From Saprospirales bacterium (GTDB taxonomy: Bacteria > Bacteroidota > Bacteroidia > Chitinophagales > Saprospiraceae): 64,000 bases of DNA. The translations under genes and the position numbers were made by a program. The notes under the pieces are model-generated. The model did not search any database and had not been told where the DNA came from. It worked only from the letters and a program-made list of their open reading frames with translations. The DNA is taken from assembly GCA_016719895.1 (NCBI GenBank), contig JADJYG010000019.1:1-64000 (forward strand), in the 5' to 3' direction. How positions within the stretch are numbered: position 1 is the stretch's first letter; every line of letters begins with the position of its first letter. Of the stretch, positions 11,448 to 19,333 are shown piece by piece.

Positions 11448-11524
11448 TTATTAACCGGGGTGGAAGTCCGCCGCCTGCAATGCCCGGTTTCCACCCCGGC
11501 TATCGAACTTCAAACGCAACGCAC

Positions 11525-11773
11525 ATGAATCTCGTCATTTTATCGCCGGAAAAACAAATTTTTTCCGGCCCCGTAAAATCCGTCAAAGTGCCGGGCGCAT
11601 CGGGCTCTTTCGAAATGCTGGAGAACCACGCCCCCATTGTCTCTTCGCTGGAAGCCGGCGAGGTGCGTATTATAAAAGAAGACGGCGAAAAAATGACCTT
11701 TCGCGTGGAAGGCGGTTTCGTGGAATTGCTCAACAACGAGGTGTCGTTGCTGGTAGCCGGTGTTCAGGAATAA
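11525..11773 (+). CDS. atpC: F1 ATP synthase epsilon subunit, short form
   Basis: The epsilon subunit of the F1 central stalk. The 82 residues cover only the N-terminal beta-sandwich (MNLVILSPEKQIFSGPVKSV, GSFEMLENHAPIVSSLEAG, FRVEGGFVELLNNEVSLLV). The C-terminal helical hairpin, which in other bacteria inhibits ATP hydrolysis, is absent. Short epsilons are common in Bacteroidota (established for the group), so this is not read as a truncation. I chose ATG 11525 over 11480 by homology. It is co-transcribed with atpD. Confidence 0.94.
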   Translation: MNLVILSPEKQIFSGPVKSVKVPGASGSFEMLENHAPIVSSLEAGEVRIIKEDGEKMTFRVEGGFVELLNNEVSLLVAGVQE

Positions 11774-11930
11774 CCGGTTTGATGGAAAAGAAAAACGGAA
11801 CCGCAGCACATTCCCGTTGAGCACCACGCGGTGGCGCAGGAAGAAATACTTACCGAAAAAGTATTCTTTCAAAAGATACTGCATGTCATGCAATAGCAAG
11901 GCTTTTTCCACTTTCTTTCCGGCAATCCCT

Positions 11931-11938
11931 TATTTTTG
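11931..11938 (+). promoter_or_regulatory. -7 promoter element of the lipoprotein gene at 11979
   Basis: TATTTTTG is a perfect TAnnTTTG match about 40 bp upstream of the ATG at 11979. This suggests the lipoprotein has its own promoter and is not simply the third gene of the atpDC transcript. Confidence 0.5.
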
Positions 11939-11978
11939 CCGCGCATTCGAAATCGCAGATGCATTCAAACACTCCGTG

Positions 11979-12998
11979 ATGAAAAAACTGTTCTTTTTGC
12001 TGCCGCTGGCGGCGGCGCTGCTGCCTGCATGTTCCAACGACTTCGAGGTGGCAGCTCCCTGGAAAGAAATACCGGTCGCCTATGCCATTCTTTCGCCAAA
12101 AGACACCGCCCAGTACATCCGGGTGGAAAAGGCGTTCCTCGATCCCGAAACCAGCGCCCTGCAGCTCGCCCAGATCGCCGACTCGCTTTATTATCCGGAA
12201 AGCGCCATTTCCGTTTTTCTGGAGCAACTCAGTACCGGCCAACGTATTCCGCTTCAGCGGGTGGACGGCAACCTGGAAGGATATGTGCGCCAGGGTGGTA
12301 TTTTTGCCACCCAGCCCAACTGGCTGTACAAAACCAAGGCGCAAATCAACGAAGGAGAAACCTACCGTTTGCTGATCATCCGCAACGACGGCCGGCCCGA
12401 TATCACCGCTGAAACCGTCATCCCCAGGGAATTTATCTTGCGACACCCCGATCCGGCCGATATCCCGCCGCAAATCACCTTTAAACGCGACGTGTCGCCC
12501 ACCGTCGACTGGCGCACGGATGCCGCAGGCGTTTTTTTCAACCTGCACTTCCGTATCCGCTACCGCGAAAATGGCCTCAACGGCGCACTGATCAAACGCG
12601 ATACGCTGCAATGGACGGTCACGCCTAATGTAAAGCGCAGTTCCCAACTGGTAGCCGGCAATTTGTATAAAGGCGAATTCCTGGTGAGCACCGAGTCTTT
12701 TTTCAACTTCCTGGTCCAGCATATTCCGCCCGCCTCCGACCGTTTCCGGTACTTTGAAGGCATCGATGTCACCCTGGAAGGCGGCGGCGCTGAAATCGAG
12801 CGCTACCTGGAAACAGCTGCCGCAAATTCCGGTATTACCGGAGCGGAAATCATCCCTGCCTACTCCAACCTGTCGGAAGGATACGGCATTTTCACCGCAA
12901 AAAATCGCGTTGTGCTCAACAAAGTCCGGGTCACACCGGAAACGATCGACGACCTGAATGAACAAGCGCCAACAAATGCGCTGAATTTCAGATACTGA
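11979..12998 (+). CDS. putative lipoprotein of unknown function
   Basis: A 339-residue predicted lipoprotein with signal MKKLFFLLPLAAALLPAC (lipobox LPAC, Cys18). The body begins with DFEVAAPWKEIPVAYAILS and is mostly predicted beta strand, with a DTAQYIRVEKAFLD motif. The layout (N-terminal lipobox, then a two-sandwich domain) recalls DUF4249-type Bacteroidota lipoproteins, but I cannot assign it to that family with confidence. I chose ATG 11979 over the in-frame 11760 because of the lipobox and the promoter at 11931. A strong terminator follows within 30 bp, so it appears to be monocistronic. Confidence 0.7.
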   Translation: MKKLFFLLPLAAALLPACSNDFEVAAPWKEIPVAYAILSPKDTAQYIRVEKAFLDPETSALQLAQIADSLYYPESAISVFLEQLSTGQRIPLQRVDGNLEGYVRQGGIFATQPNWLYKTKAQINEGETYRLLIIRNDGRPDITAETVIPREFILRHPDPADIPPQITFKRDVSPTVDWRTDAAGVFFNLHFRIRYRENGLNGALIKRDTLQWTVTPNVKRSSQLVAGNLYKGEFLVSTESFFNFLVQHIPPASDRFRYFEGIDVTLEGGGAEIERYLETAAANSGITGAEIIPAYSNLSEGYGIFTAKNRVVLNKVRVTPETIDDLNEQAPTNALNFRY

Positions 12999-13025
12999 TT
13001 TGCGCATCCCCCCCAGGGTGACGGA

Positions 13026-13059
13026 GAGCCGGGATTGTTAAAACCCCGGCTCTTTTTTT
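13026..13059 (+). terminator. intrinsic terminator
   Basis: GAGCCGGG (13026-13033) pairs with CCCGGCTC (13045-13052), followed directly by a run of seven T. It ends the transcript of the lipoprotein gene that stops at 12998. Confidence 0.92.
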
Positions 13060-13245
13060 GTCGATCCACAACAGATTCGCTCCGAAAATGAAAAAAATTG
13101 TTGGAAAAACGTTCCGGTAAAAATAATATAATTCTTCACAATTTGTAAAAGTATATTGCATCAAATATCCTTTTTAAGCATTTAAGAACAATTATTGTTT
13201 ATTAATTCTAACTAAAAGCCTCTTCACAACCTAAAAAAAATGTCA

Positions 13246-13276
13246 TTTGCCAGCCGATACGTGCGTCGCATTTTTG
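13246..13276 (+). promoter_or_regulatory. promoter of a candidate small RNA
   Basis: TTTG at 13246-13249 and CATTTTTG at 13269-13276 (one mismatch to TAnnTTTG) are separated by 19 bp, the spacing expected for Bacteroidota housekeeping promoters. Transcription would begin near 13283. No protein gene starts within 350 bp downstream. Confidence 0.6.
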
Positions 13277-13282
13277 TAGGGT

Positions 13283-13575
13283 GAAAAGTGGGGGTTAAAG
13301 AATTCCCACCGTGAGATATGTTCATGGGATTGTACAAATTCAGGTGAGAGAGCAAGTCCTTCCGAAATGTTTGGGAGGACTTGCCACAATCCAAGGAAAT
13401 TTTAACGGTTTGTTAAGGCCGCCGGATCCGCAACAATTTTATTCCGGCTGCCGTTTAATTGGCGTTCAGGTTGCAATGGATGGTTTTTCCTACCGCAGCC
13501 TCAAGTATTGAAAATGTTCATGGGATTATAATTTGTTGTTTTACGACCACGCCAAATGAGGCGTGGTTTTTTGTT
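13283..13575 (+). ncRNA. candidate structured small RNA (class unknown)
   Basis: This is a ~290-nt stretch between a promoter-like site (13246-13276) and a strong intrinsic terminator (13546-13572), with no convincing coding frame. It holds a GTGGG/CCCAC hairpin (13288-13309), a 12-bp stem GCAAGTCCTTCC (13352-13363) with GGGAGGACTTGC (13373-13384) containing one G-U pair, and a later GCCGGA/TCCGG hairpin near 13420-13450. The 14-mer ATGTTCATGGGATT occurs at both ends (13318-13331, 13514-13527). The size and isolated, self-terminated layout would suit a 6S-like or other housekeeping regulatory RNA, but I recognise no diagnostic class motif. The 66-codon frame at 13311-13511 has no family resemblance and I do not believe in it. 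Confidence 0.5.
13546..13572 (+). terminator. intrinsic terminator of the candidate small RNA
   Basis: ACCACGCC (13546-13553) and GGCGTGGT (13560-13567) form an 8-bp perfect stem with loop AAATGA, followed by a T-run to 13572. It separates the candidate RNA from panB, which starts at 13642. Confidence 0.9.
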
Positions 13576-13641
13576 TATATACCTACCTTTACGCCGGAAT
13601 TCAACCTCCCCGCCTATCCCACATCGTAGCACCGTCTGAAC

Positions 13642-14460
13642 ATGTCTGCAACTACCGGCGAAATCAAACGCGTCACCACGCATGTTATCCAGGCCATGAA
13701 ACAGCGTGGCGAAAAAATAGCCATGCTCACGGCCTACGATTTTTCTATGGCCCGCATCCTGGATGAATCTGGCGTCGATATGCTGCTGGTCGGCGATTCT
13801 GCTTCCAACGTCATGGCCGGCTACGAAACCACCCTGCCGATTACGCTGGACCACATGATTTATCACGCCCAATCGGTCGTTCGCGCCGTACACCGGGCCA
13901 TGGTCGTGGTAGACATGCCCTTCGGTACCTACCAGGCCAACTCGGAAATAGCCCTTAAAAGCGCCATCCGGATCATGAAAGAGTCCGGCGCCCACGCCGT
14001 AAAACTGGAAGGCGGCCTGGAAGTGGAAGAGTCCATCAAACGTATTCTGATGGCCGGCATTCCAGTGATGGGCCACCTGGGCCTGACGCCGCAAAGCATC
14101 TACAAATTCGGTACCTATACGGTACGGGCCAAAGAAGAGGCCGAAGCGCAAAAATTGCGCGAAGACGCGCAACTGCTCGACCAACTGGGCTGCTTCGCGC
14201 TGGTACTGGAGAAAATTCCGGCCCACCTGGCCAAAATCGTCTCCGAAAGTATTGAAATACCCACCATCGGTATCGGCGCCGGACCGGATACGGATGGCCA
14301 GGTGCTGGTTACCCACGATATGCTGGGCATTACCAAAGACTTCAAACCGCGCTTTCTGCGCCGTTACCTGGAGTTGTTCGATGTTATCCGCGAAGCCACC
14401 AAACACTATATTTCAGACGTGAAAGCCCGGGATTTCCCGAGTGAAACTGAACAATACTGA
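13642..14460 (+). CDS. panB: 3-methyl-2-oxobutanoate hydroxymethyltransferase
   Basis: First step of pantothenate synthesis: transfers a hydroxymethyl group from methylene-THF to alpha-ketoisovalerate to give ketopantoate. The 272-residue protein has the full set of family blocks: MLTAYDFSMARILDESGVD, LLVGDSASNVMAGYETTLP, VVDMPFGTYQ, AVKLEGG, MGHLGLTPQS and IGIGAGPDTDGQVLV. The metal-binding Asp (GDSAS) and catalytic Glu (KLEGG) are present. A TACCTTTA -7-like box lies at 13584-13591. mltG follows 32 bp downstream in the same direction. Confidence 0.96.
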   Translation: MSATTGEIKRVTTHVIQAMKQRGEKIAMLTAYDFSMARILDESGVDMLLVGDSASNVMAGYETTLPITLDHMIYHAQSVVRAVHRAMVVVDMPFGTYQANSEIALKSAIRIMKESGAHAVKLEGGLEVEESIKRILMAGIPVMGHLGLTPQSIYKFGTYTVRAKEEAEAQKLREDAQLLDQLGCFALVLEKIPAHLAKIVSESIEIPTIGIGAGPDTDGQVLVTHDMLGITKDFKPRFLRRYLELFDVIREATKHYISDVKARDFPSETEQY

Positions 14461-14492
14461 ACGTATCCGGCATCATCTCAAACTAAAAAATC

Positions 14493-15524
14493 ATGAAGGT
14501 AAAAACCCTGGGCCTGGTCGTACTGGCCTGCCTCCTCATCGGTTTATTTTTTGCCTGGAAACCCCTGAAGGCCATTTATTTATCAGGCGTCCCCGCCAAA
14601 CTCCAGCGCAACATCCTGTACGTCCCCACCAATGCTTCCTTTGAACAGGTGCTGGATAGCCTCGTCCAGGGCGGTTTTATTAACGATGTTCCGGGCTTCG
14701 AATGGTTGGCCGAACGCATGAAATATAAACGCCCGGTCATGCGGCCCGGGCGCTATGAAATAACGCCGGGCTGGCACAACCGCCAACTCATCCAGCACCT
14801 GCGCGCAGGCAAACAGGCACCGGTGAACGTGGTTTTGAACAACGAACGGCTCCCCGAAGAAATCGCCGGCCGCGTGGCACGATTCCTGGAAACCGACTCC
14901 GTCGCACTCGCCCAAACGTTCAACGACCCGGCCGTCCTGGCCCAAATCGGCTACACCCCGCAAACACTCCTTTCCCTGTTTATTCCCAACACCTACCAGA
15001 TGTTCTGGAATACCGGCGCCCGCGATTTTCTACAGCGCATGGTCAAGGAACACGACGCCTTTTGGGATAAAAACAACCGGCGCGAAAAAGCCCGGGCCCT
15101 CGGCATGAGCGCCGAACAAGTCTATACCCTGGCCTCTATCGTGGAGCGCGAAACCAACGACGACGCCGAAAAGCCCACCATTGCCGGGGTTTACCTCAAC
15201 CGCCTTAAAATCAACATGCCGCTGCAGGCCGACCCGACCTGCGTCTTTGCCACCCGTGATTTTAGCGCCCGCCGGGTGACGGAATACCACACCACCTTCG
15301 ATTCGCCGTACAACACCTATCTGTATAAAGGCCTGCCGCCGGGCCCTATCAGTATGGCCTCTATTTCCAGTATCGATGCGGTGCTGAATGCACCACAGCA
15401 CCATTACCTGTATTTCTGCGCCAAACCCGGCGATTCCGGCGCCCACGCCTTCGCCGCCACCTATGCTGCGCACCTCGTCAATGCCCGCCGGTTTCAAAGC
15501 TGGCTCGAGCAACAAGGTTTGTAG
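14493..15524 (+). CDS. mltG: endolytic murein transglycosylase MltG
   Basis: An inner-membrane YceG-family enzyme thought to cut nascent glycan strands and release them from synthesis. There is one N-terminal membrane anchor (VKTLGLVVLACLLIGLFFAW). The catalytic region reads YTLASIVERETNDDAEKP with the key Glu, then IAGVYLNRL, PLQADPT and LPPGPISMASISSIDAVLN, all family hallmarks. The 343 residues match the usual length. It follows panB closely and may share its transcript. Confidence 0.95.
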   Translation: MKVKTLGLVVLACLLIGLFFAWKPLKAIYLSGVPAKLQRNILYVPTNASFEQVLDSLVQGGFINDVPGFEWLAERMKYKRPVMRPGRYEITPGWHNRQLIQHLRAGKQAPVNVVLNNERLPEEIAGRVARFLETDSVALAQTFNDPAVLAQIGYTPQTLLSLFIPNTYQMFWNTGARDFLQRMVKEHDAFWDKNNRREKARALGMSAEQVYTLASIVERETNDDAEKPTIAGVYLNRLKINMPLQADPTCVFATRDFSARRVTEYHTTFDSPYNTYLYKGLPPGPISMASISSIDAVLNAPQHHYLYFCAKPGDSGAHAFAATYAAHLVNARRFQSWLEQQGL

Positions 15525-15671
15525 GCGCCCGCCGCAAATTTTTACCCGCCCACGGCAACTACCTGCCCGGCCCGCTGTTAGAGCACCTGACTGATTTCCT
15601 GCTGGCGGCAAAAACTTCCCGCCGCTGCACAACCCCGGAATATCCGCCTAAAAACAAAACTGAATCCGCAC

Positions 15672-16691
15672 ATGAATTACCGTTTATTTGGAAAATCCGG
15701 CCTCCGCGTTTCGGAACTTTGCCTGGGCACCATGACCTTCGGCACGGAATGGGGCTGGGGCGCTGAAAAAGAAGAAAGTCAGAAAATCTTTGATACTTAT
15801 GCGCAGTCCGGCGGCAATTTCCTCGATACCGCCAACCGATACACCGAAGGCACCAGCGAACGCTGGCTGGGCGAGTTTATCAAAAGCGACCGGCACCACT
15901 TCGTACTGGCCACCAAATATACCCTGCGCGACCGCGTGGGCGATATCAATTTTGCCGGCAATCACCGAAAAAACATGATGCGCTCCGTGGAGGAAAGCCT
16001 GCGCCGGCTCGACACGGATTTTATCGACCTGTTCTGGGTGCATGCCTGGGACGGCGTTACGCCCGTGGACGAGGTGCTGCGCGGTCTCGACGACCTGGTG
16101 CGCAGCGGTAAGGTACATTATATCGGTATTTCCGACACGCCGGCCTGGGTGGTCAGCCAGGCCAACACCATGGCCGAATTGCGCGGCTGGACCTCGTTCG
16201 CCGGCCTTCAGATCGAATATTCCCTGCTCCAGCGCGCGCCCGAGCGCGACCTGCTGCCCATGGCCCGCCATTTTGGCCTCGCCATAACGCCCTGGGGCGT
16301 TATCGGCGGCGGCGCCCTGACGGGCAAATACCTGAAAGGCGAAATCGGCCGGGTAGTGGAAGCCAGCGCCCGCCGCAGCGAACGCGCCAATAAAATTGCC
16401 GGAATAGTCGTACAGGAAGCAGAAAAACTGGGTGTTCCGGCCGCACAAGTCGTCATCAACTGGGCCCGCCAACGCGACACCCGGCTGACGGTCATACCGA
16501 TCATCGGCGCCCGCACCGCCACCCAACTCCAGCAATCGCTCGGCTGCCTCGACGTGCAACTGCCGGCCGATACCCTGCTAGCCCTCGACGACGCCAGCGC
16601 CATCGAACTGGGTTTTCCGCACGAATTCCTGAAGTCCGATACTATCCGCGACCTGGTTTTCGGCGGCGAATACGCCAAATTCAAACCCTGA
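15672..16691 (+). CDS. aldo/keto reductase
   Basis: A cytosolic NADPH-dependent oxidoreductase of the AKR superfamily (TIM barrel). It has the N-terminal GKSGLRVSELCLGTMTFG, the catalytic tetrad region (FLDTANRYTEG: Asp and Tyr; VLATKYTL: Lys; LFWVHAWDG: His) and a C-terminal cofactor site (IPIIGARTATQLQQSLG). The 339 residues suit the YajO/Tas-like branch. The substrate cannot be predicted. It sits 148 bp after mltG with no obvious functional link. Confidence 0.93.
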   Translation: MNYRLFGKSGLRVSELCLGTMTFGTEWGWGAEKEESQKIFDTYAQSGGNFLDTANRYTEGTSERWLGEFIKSDRHHFVLATKYTLRDRVGDINFAGNHRKNMMRSVEESLRRLDTDFIDLFWVHAWDGVTPVDEVLRGLDDLVRSGKVHYIGISDTPAWVVSQANTMAELRGWTSFAGLQIEYSLLQRAPERDLLPMARHFGLAITPWGVIGGGALTGKYLKGEIGRVVEASARRSERANKIAGIVVQEAEKLGVPAAQVVINWARQRDTRLTVIPIIGARTATQLQQSLGCLDVQLPADTLLALDDASAIELGFPHEFLKSDTIRDLVFGGEYAKFKP

Positions 16692-16766
16692 ACTGCGGGC
16701 GCCTTGCAGCGCCATCAACCGATCTTTAGCCTACCTTTACCGCCGAAAAAACATCCGATCCATACC

Positions 16767-17015
16767 ATGCCGTTCAACGAAATAGAAAATATGCCTATTC
16801 ATTGGGCAGACCACGAAGACGTGGCCATGAAACTCTACGAGCGTTTTGGCGACGACTTTGACGAAAGCAAAATTTACCGCATCCGGTTTACCGATCTCAT
16901 CGAATGGGTGCTGGAAATTCCCAATTTCGCCGAAAAACGCGAAGACTGCAACGAAGCGCACCTGGAGCAAATCCAGGCCAAATGGGTATACGAATGGAGA
17001 GACAACAACCGATAG
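16767..17015 (+). CDS. iscX: Fe-S cluster assembly protein IscX
   Basis: A small acidic protein that binds the IscS cysteine desulfurase and modulates Fe-S cluster assembly. The core matches the family: IHWADHEDVAMKLYERFGDD, IRFTDLIEWVLEIPNF and NEAHLEQIQAKWVYEW. I chose ATG 16767 since a -7-like TACCTTTA lies at 16733-16740; the ATG at 16791 (MPIHW) would give a 74-residue protein closer to E. coli length. Its last 22 bp overlap the start of kdsC. No other isc genes are adjacent, though hscB is at 41.7 kb. Confidence 0.9.
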   Translation: MPFNEIENMPIHWADHEDVAMKLYERFGDDFDESKIYRIRFTDLIEWVLEIPNFAEKREDCNEAHLEQIQAKWVYEWRDNNR

Positions 17016-17569
17016 GACCCGGCGACCAATTGCCCGCGGCCGGTAGCCGGGAGTCTACCGTCGAACTGGTGCACCTGTTCGACAAGTTCAAGGCCGTCCG
17101 GGCTATAGTACTGGATGTGGACGGCGTGATGACCGACAACAGCGTGCACGTCACGGAAAGCGGCGAGCAACTGCGCCGCATGAGCATCCGCGACGGCCTG
17201 GGGCTGAAAATTGCCCTGCAAAACGATTTTCAGGCCTGCATCATCACGGGCGGCCGCTCGCAGGGCGTGATCAAACGCCTGGCCGGCCTGGGTATCGAGC
17301 ATATTTATACGGGCGTGGAAGACAAATGGCCGGTATTTCTGCAATTCCTGCAACTGACCAACCTGCAGGCCAGCGAGATATGCTACATGGGCGACGACCT
17401 GCCCGACCTGCATATCCTCCAAAAAGTCGGGCTTTCTGCCTGCCCTGCCGACGCCGTGCCGGAGGTGCGGCTGCTGGTCGACTACATTTCGCCCATTGCC
17501 GGCGGCCACGGCTGCGTGCGCGATGTGGTGGAAAAAGTACTGAAGGTGCAGGGGCGGTGGAAGTTTTGA
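16994..17569 (+). CDS. kdsC: 3-deoxy-D-manno-octulosonate 8-phosphate phosphatase (HAD family)
   Basis: A HAD-superfamily phosphatase that releases Kdo from Kdo-8-phosphate for lipopolysaccharide core synthesis. HAD motif I is VLDVDGVMTDN, motif II IITGGRSQ, a conserved Lys follows in VEDKWPVFLQF, and motif III is YMGDDLPDL. KdsC enzymes are capless and ~170-190 residues; this one is 191. I set the start at ATG 16994, which overlaps iscX; an internal start nearer the HAD domain is possible. In Bacteroidota this gene is often grouped with a UbiA prenyltransferase and maf, as here. Confidence 0.9.
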   Translation: MERQQPIGPGDQLPAAGSRESTVELVHLFDKFKAVRAIVLDVDGVMTDNSVHVTESGEQLRRMSIRDGLGLKIALQNDFQACIITGGRSQGVIKRLAGLGIEHIYTGVEDKWPVFLQFLQLTNLQASEICYMGDDLPDLHILQKVGLSACPADAVPEVRLLVDYISPIAGGHGCVRDVVEKVLKVQGRWKF

Positions 17570-17673
17570 GGACGCACTTTAACCAGCTTCCTTCGCATCA
17601 CGGTCCCACAGATTTCCGGATCTCCATTCAGGCTCTTTTCCTATATTTACCCCGAATCATACCTACCTCCACC

Positions 17674-18657
17674 GTGCAACAACTGTTGGCCCTCCCCCGT
17701 TTGTTGCGGCTGCCTAACCTGGCGATTGTTTTGCTGAGCCAGTGGTTGCCGTACTGGTATATCCTGCGTCCGGCAATTTTACGGGCAGGAGGGATTCCCA
17801 TACTCACCGAACGCACGTTCAGCCTCATCGCCGCGGCCACGGCACTTATCTCGCTGGCCGGCTATGTGATCAACGATTATTTCGACCGCGAAATCGACGC
17901 CATCAACCGGCCACACCGGGTGGTGGTCGGGCGGTATATCCCCTCGGGAATCGTTCTGCTGATATACCTCGGGCTGGTTACCCTGGTGCATTTGATCGTG
18001 TTGCGCGTCTATTTTTTACTGCCGGAACCCAAGTCCTTCTGGCCGCTCATTGTTTTCCCCGTGGTATCGTTTTTCCTGTTTCTTTACGCCTGGCAAATGA
18101 AATGCACGCCGCTGATGGGAAATATCCTGGTGTCGCTGATGTGTGGCGCCGTACCGGCCATCCCCTTGTTTCCGGAGGACCGCGCCCTGTGGCTGGCTTC
18201 GTTCCGAACGCCGGAGGCCATCCATCAGGCCACTGGTCTGGTTTGGCTGTATGCTACGTTTGCTTTTGCCACCAACCTGCTGCGCGAACAGGTCAAGGAC
18301 CTGGAGGATTTTCAGGGCGACGCCGCTTGCGGCTGCAACACCCTGGCCGTGATCAAAGGCCTGCGCTTTGCCAAAAAACCTGCCGCCTTTCTTGGCCTGT
18401 TCGTATCCGTGTTGATCGGCCTGTTGCTCTTTTTCTGGAGCCAAACCGGCGCGCCCGACTGGCAGATCGGCGCCGGCGCCTTCCTGCTGCTGACGCCGGC
18501 ACTGATCGCCACCGCACTGGTTTTTGCAGCCAGTTCCAAACGGCAGTTCACCTGGGCCAGCGCCTGCATCAAGCTGATTATGCTGGCCGGCCTTTTCCTC
18601 CTGCTCCGCTCCTGGCCCGACGACCCCCTCGCTGCCATCCAACTGGCCTTCCGGTAA
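17674..18657 (+). CDS. UbiA-family prenyltransferase
   Basis: An integral-membrane prenyltransferase. The first Asp-rich motif is clear (NDYFDREID, about residues 67-75), and the second region (LREQVKDLEDFQGD) carries the expected acidic residues. About eight hydrophobic segments are visible. The only fitting start is GTG 17674, giving 327 residues; the upstream in-frame codons overlap kdsC in another frame and look like noise. A TATATTTA -7-like element sits at 17642-17649. Bacteroidota members of this clade are often annotated as geranylgeranylglycerol-phosphate geranylgeranyltransferase-like; the true acceptor is unknown. Confidence 0.88.
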   Translation: MQQLLALPRLLRLPNLAIVLLSQWLPYWYILRPAILRAGGIPILTERTFSLIAAATALISLAGYVINDYFDREIDAINRPHRVVVGRYIPSGIVLLIYLGLVTLVHLIVLRVYFLLPEPKSFWPLIVFPVVSFFLFLYAWQMKCTPLMGNILVSLMCGAVPAIPLFPEDRALWLASFRTPEAIHQATGLVWLYATFAFATNLLREQVKDLEDFQGDAACGCNTLAVIKGLRFAKKPAAFLGLFVSVLIGLLLFFWSQTGAPDWQIGAGAFLLLTPALIATALVFAASSKRQFTWASACIKLIMLAGLFLLLRSWPDDPLAAIQLAFR

Positions 18658-18701
18658 AAACCGGGCGCTCCCCAGCGTCCGGCGTATTCCTTGTTATGAC
18701 G

Positions 18702-18709
18702 TACTTTTG
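18702..18709 (+). promoter_or_regulatory. -7 promoter element of maf
   Basis: TACTTTTG is a perfect TAnnTTTG match, 37 bp before the maf ATG at 18746. It suggests that maf, and the glycosyltransferase after it, can be transcribed independently of the UbiA gene. Confidence 0.55.
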
Positions 18710-18745
18710 CCCCGCCCCACGCGTACTTCATATTTCGTATCGCAT

Positions 18746-19321
18746 ATGCGTCCACTGATCCTTGCCTCCAAAAGCCCCCGCCGCAGCCAACTGCTGCGGG
18801 AAGCCGGTTTTGAATTCTCCGTTCACGGACTGGACGTAGACGAAAGTTTCCCGCCCGAAATGCCGGTAGAGGATGTCGCCGAATATTTAGCCCGTCGAAA
18901 AGCCCTGGCGGGCCGGCATTTAATACAGGACCGGGAAATTCTGATTTCGGCCGACTCTGTAGTAATTTTGGATGGGCAGATTTACAACAAGCCCACAGAC
19001 CACGCCGATGCCTTTCGCATGATCCGCCTGCTCTCGGGCCGGCAACACACCGTAATCACGGGCGTTTGCCTGCTGGGCGCCGAACAGGAACGCAGTTTTT
19101 CCGACTGTACCGAGGTTTATTTCGATGCGCTGAACGACGAAGAGATCGACCAGTACATTCGCCGCTGCACCCCCTTCGACAAAGCCGGCGCTTATGGCGT
19201 GCAGGAATGGATCGGATTGTGTAAAATCCGGCGCATCGAAGGCTCCTATGCCAACGTTATGGGCTTGCCGGTACACCGGGTATACGCCGAGTTGAAGTAT
19301 TTTCAGGAGCCGGCCATCTGA
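18746..19321 (+). CDS. maf: Maf-family nucleotide pyrophosphatase
   Basis: A nucleoside-triphosphate pyrophosphatase that removes non-canonical or excess nucleotides (dTTP/UTP type). It starts with the signature ILASKSPRRSQLLREAGFEF. The catalytic Asp lies in ISADSVVILDGQIYNKP, followed by TVITGVCLL and the C-terminal GAYGVQEW...IEGSYANVMGLPV. I chose ATG 18746 over 18707 because the Maf signature begins there. The 191 residues are typical. It is 13 bp upstream of the glycosyltransferase. Confidence 0.95.
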   Translation: MRPLILASKSPRRSQLLREAGFEFSVHGLDVDESFPPEMPVEDVAEYLARRKALAGRHLIQDREILISADSVVILDGQIYNKPTDHADAFRMIRLLSGRQHTVITGVCLLGAEQERSFSDCTEVYFDALNDEEIDQYIRRCTPFDKAGAYGVQEWIGLCKIRRIEGSYANVMGLPVHRVYAELKYFQEPAI

Positions 19322-19333
19322 CAAACCGCTAGT

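Noticed and set aside
13311..13511. 66-codon plus-strand frame in the candidate small-RNA region
   Set aside because: No family resemblance or ribosome-binding context, and it overlaps strong hairpins; read as non-coding.
17742..18758. 338-codon plus-strand frame overlapping the UbiA gene
   Set aside because: The UbiA frame has the Asp-rich motif and membrane segments; this one is compositional.
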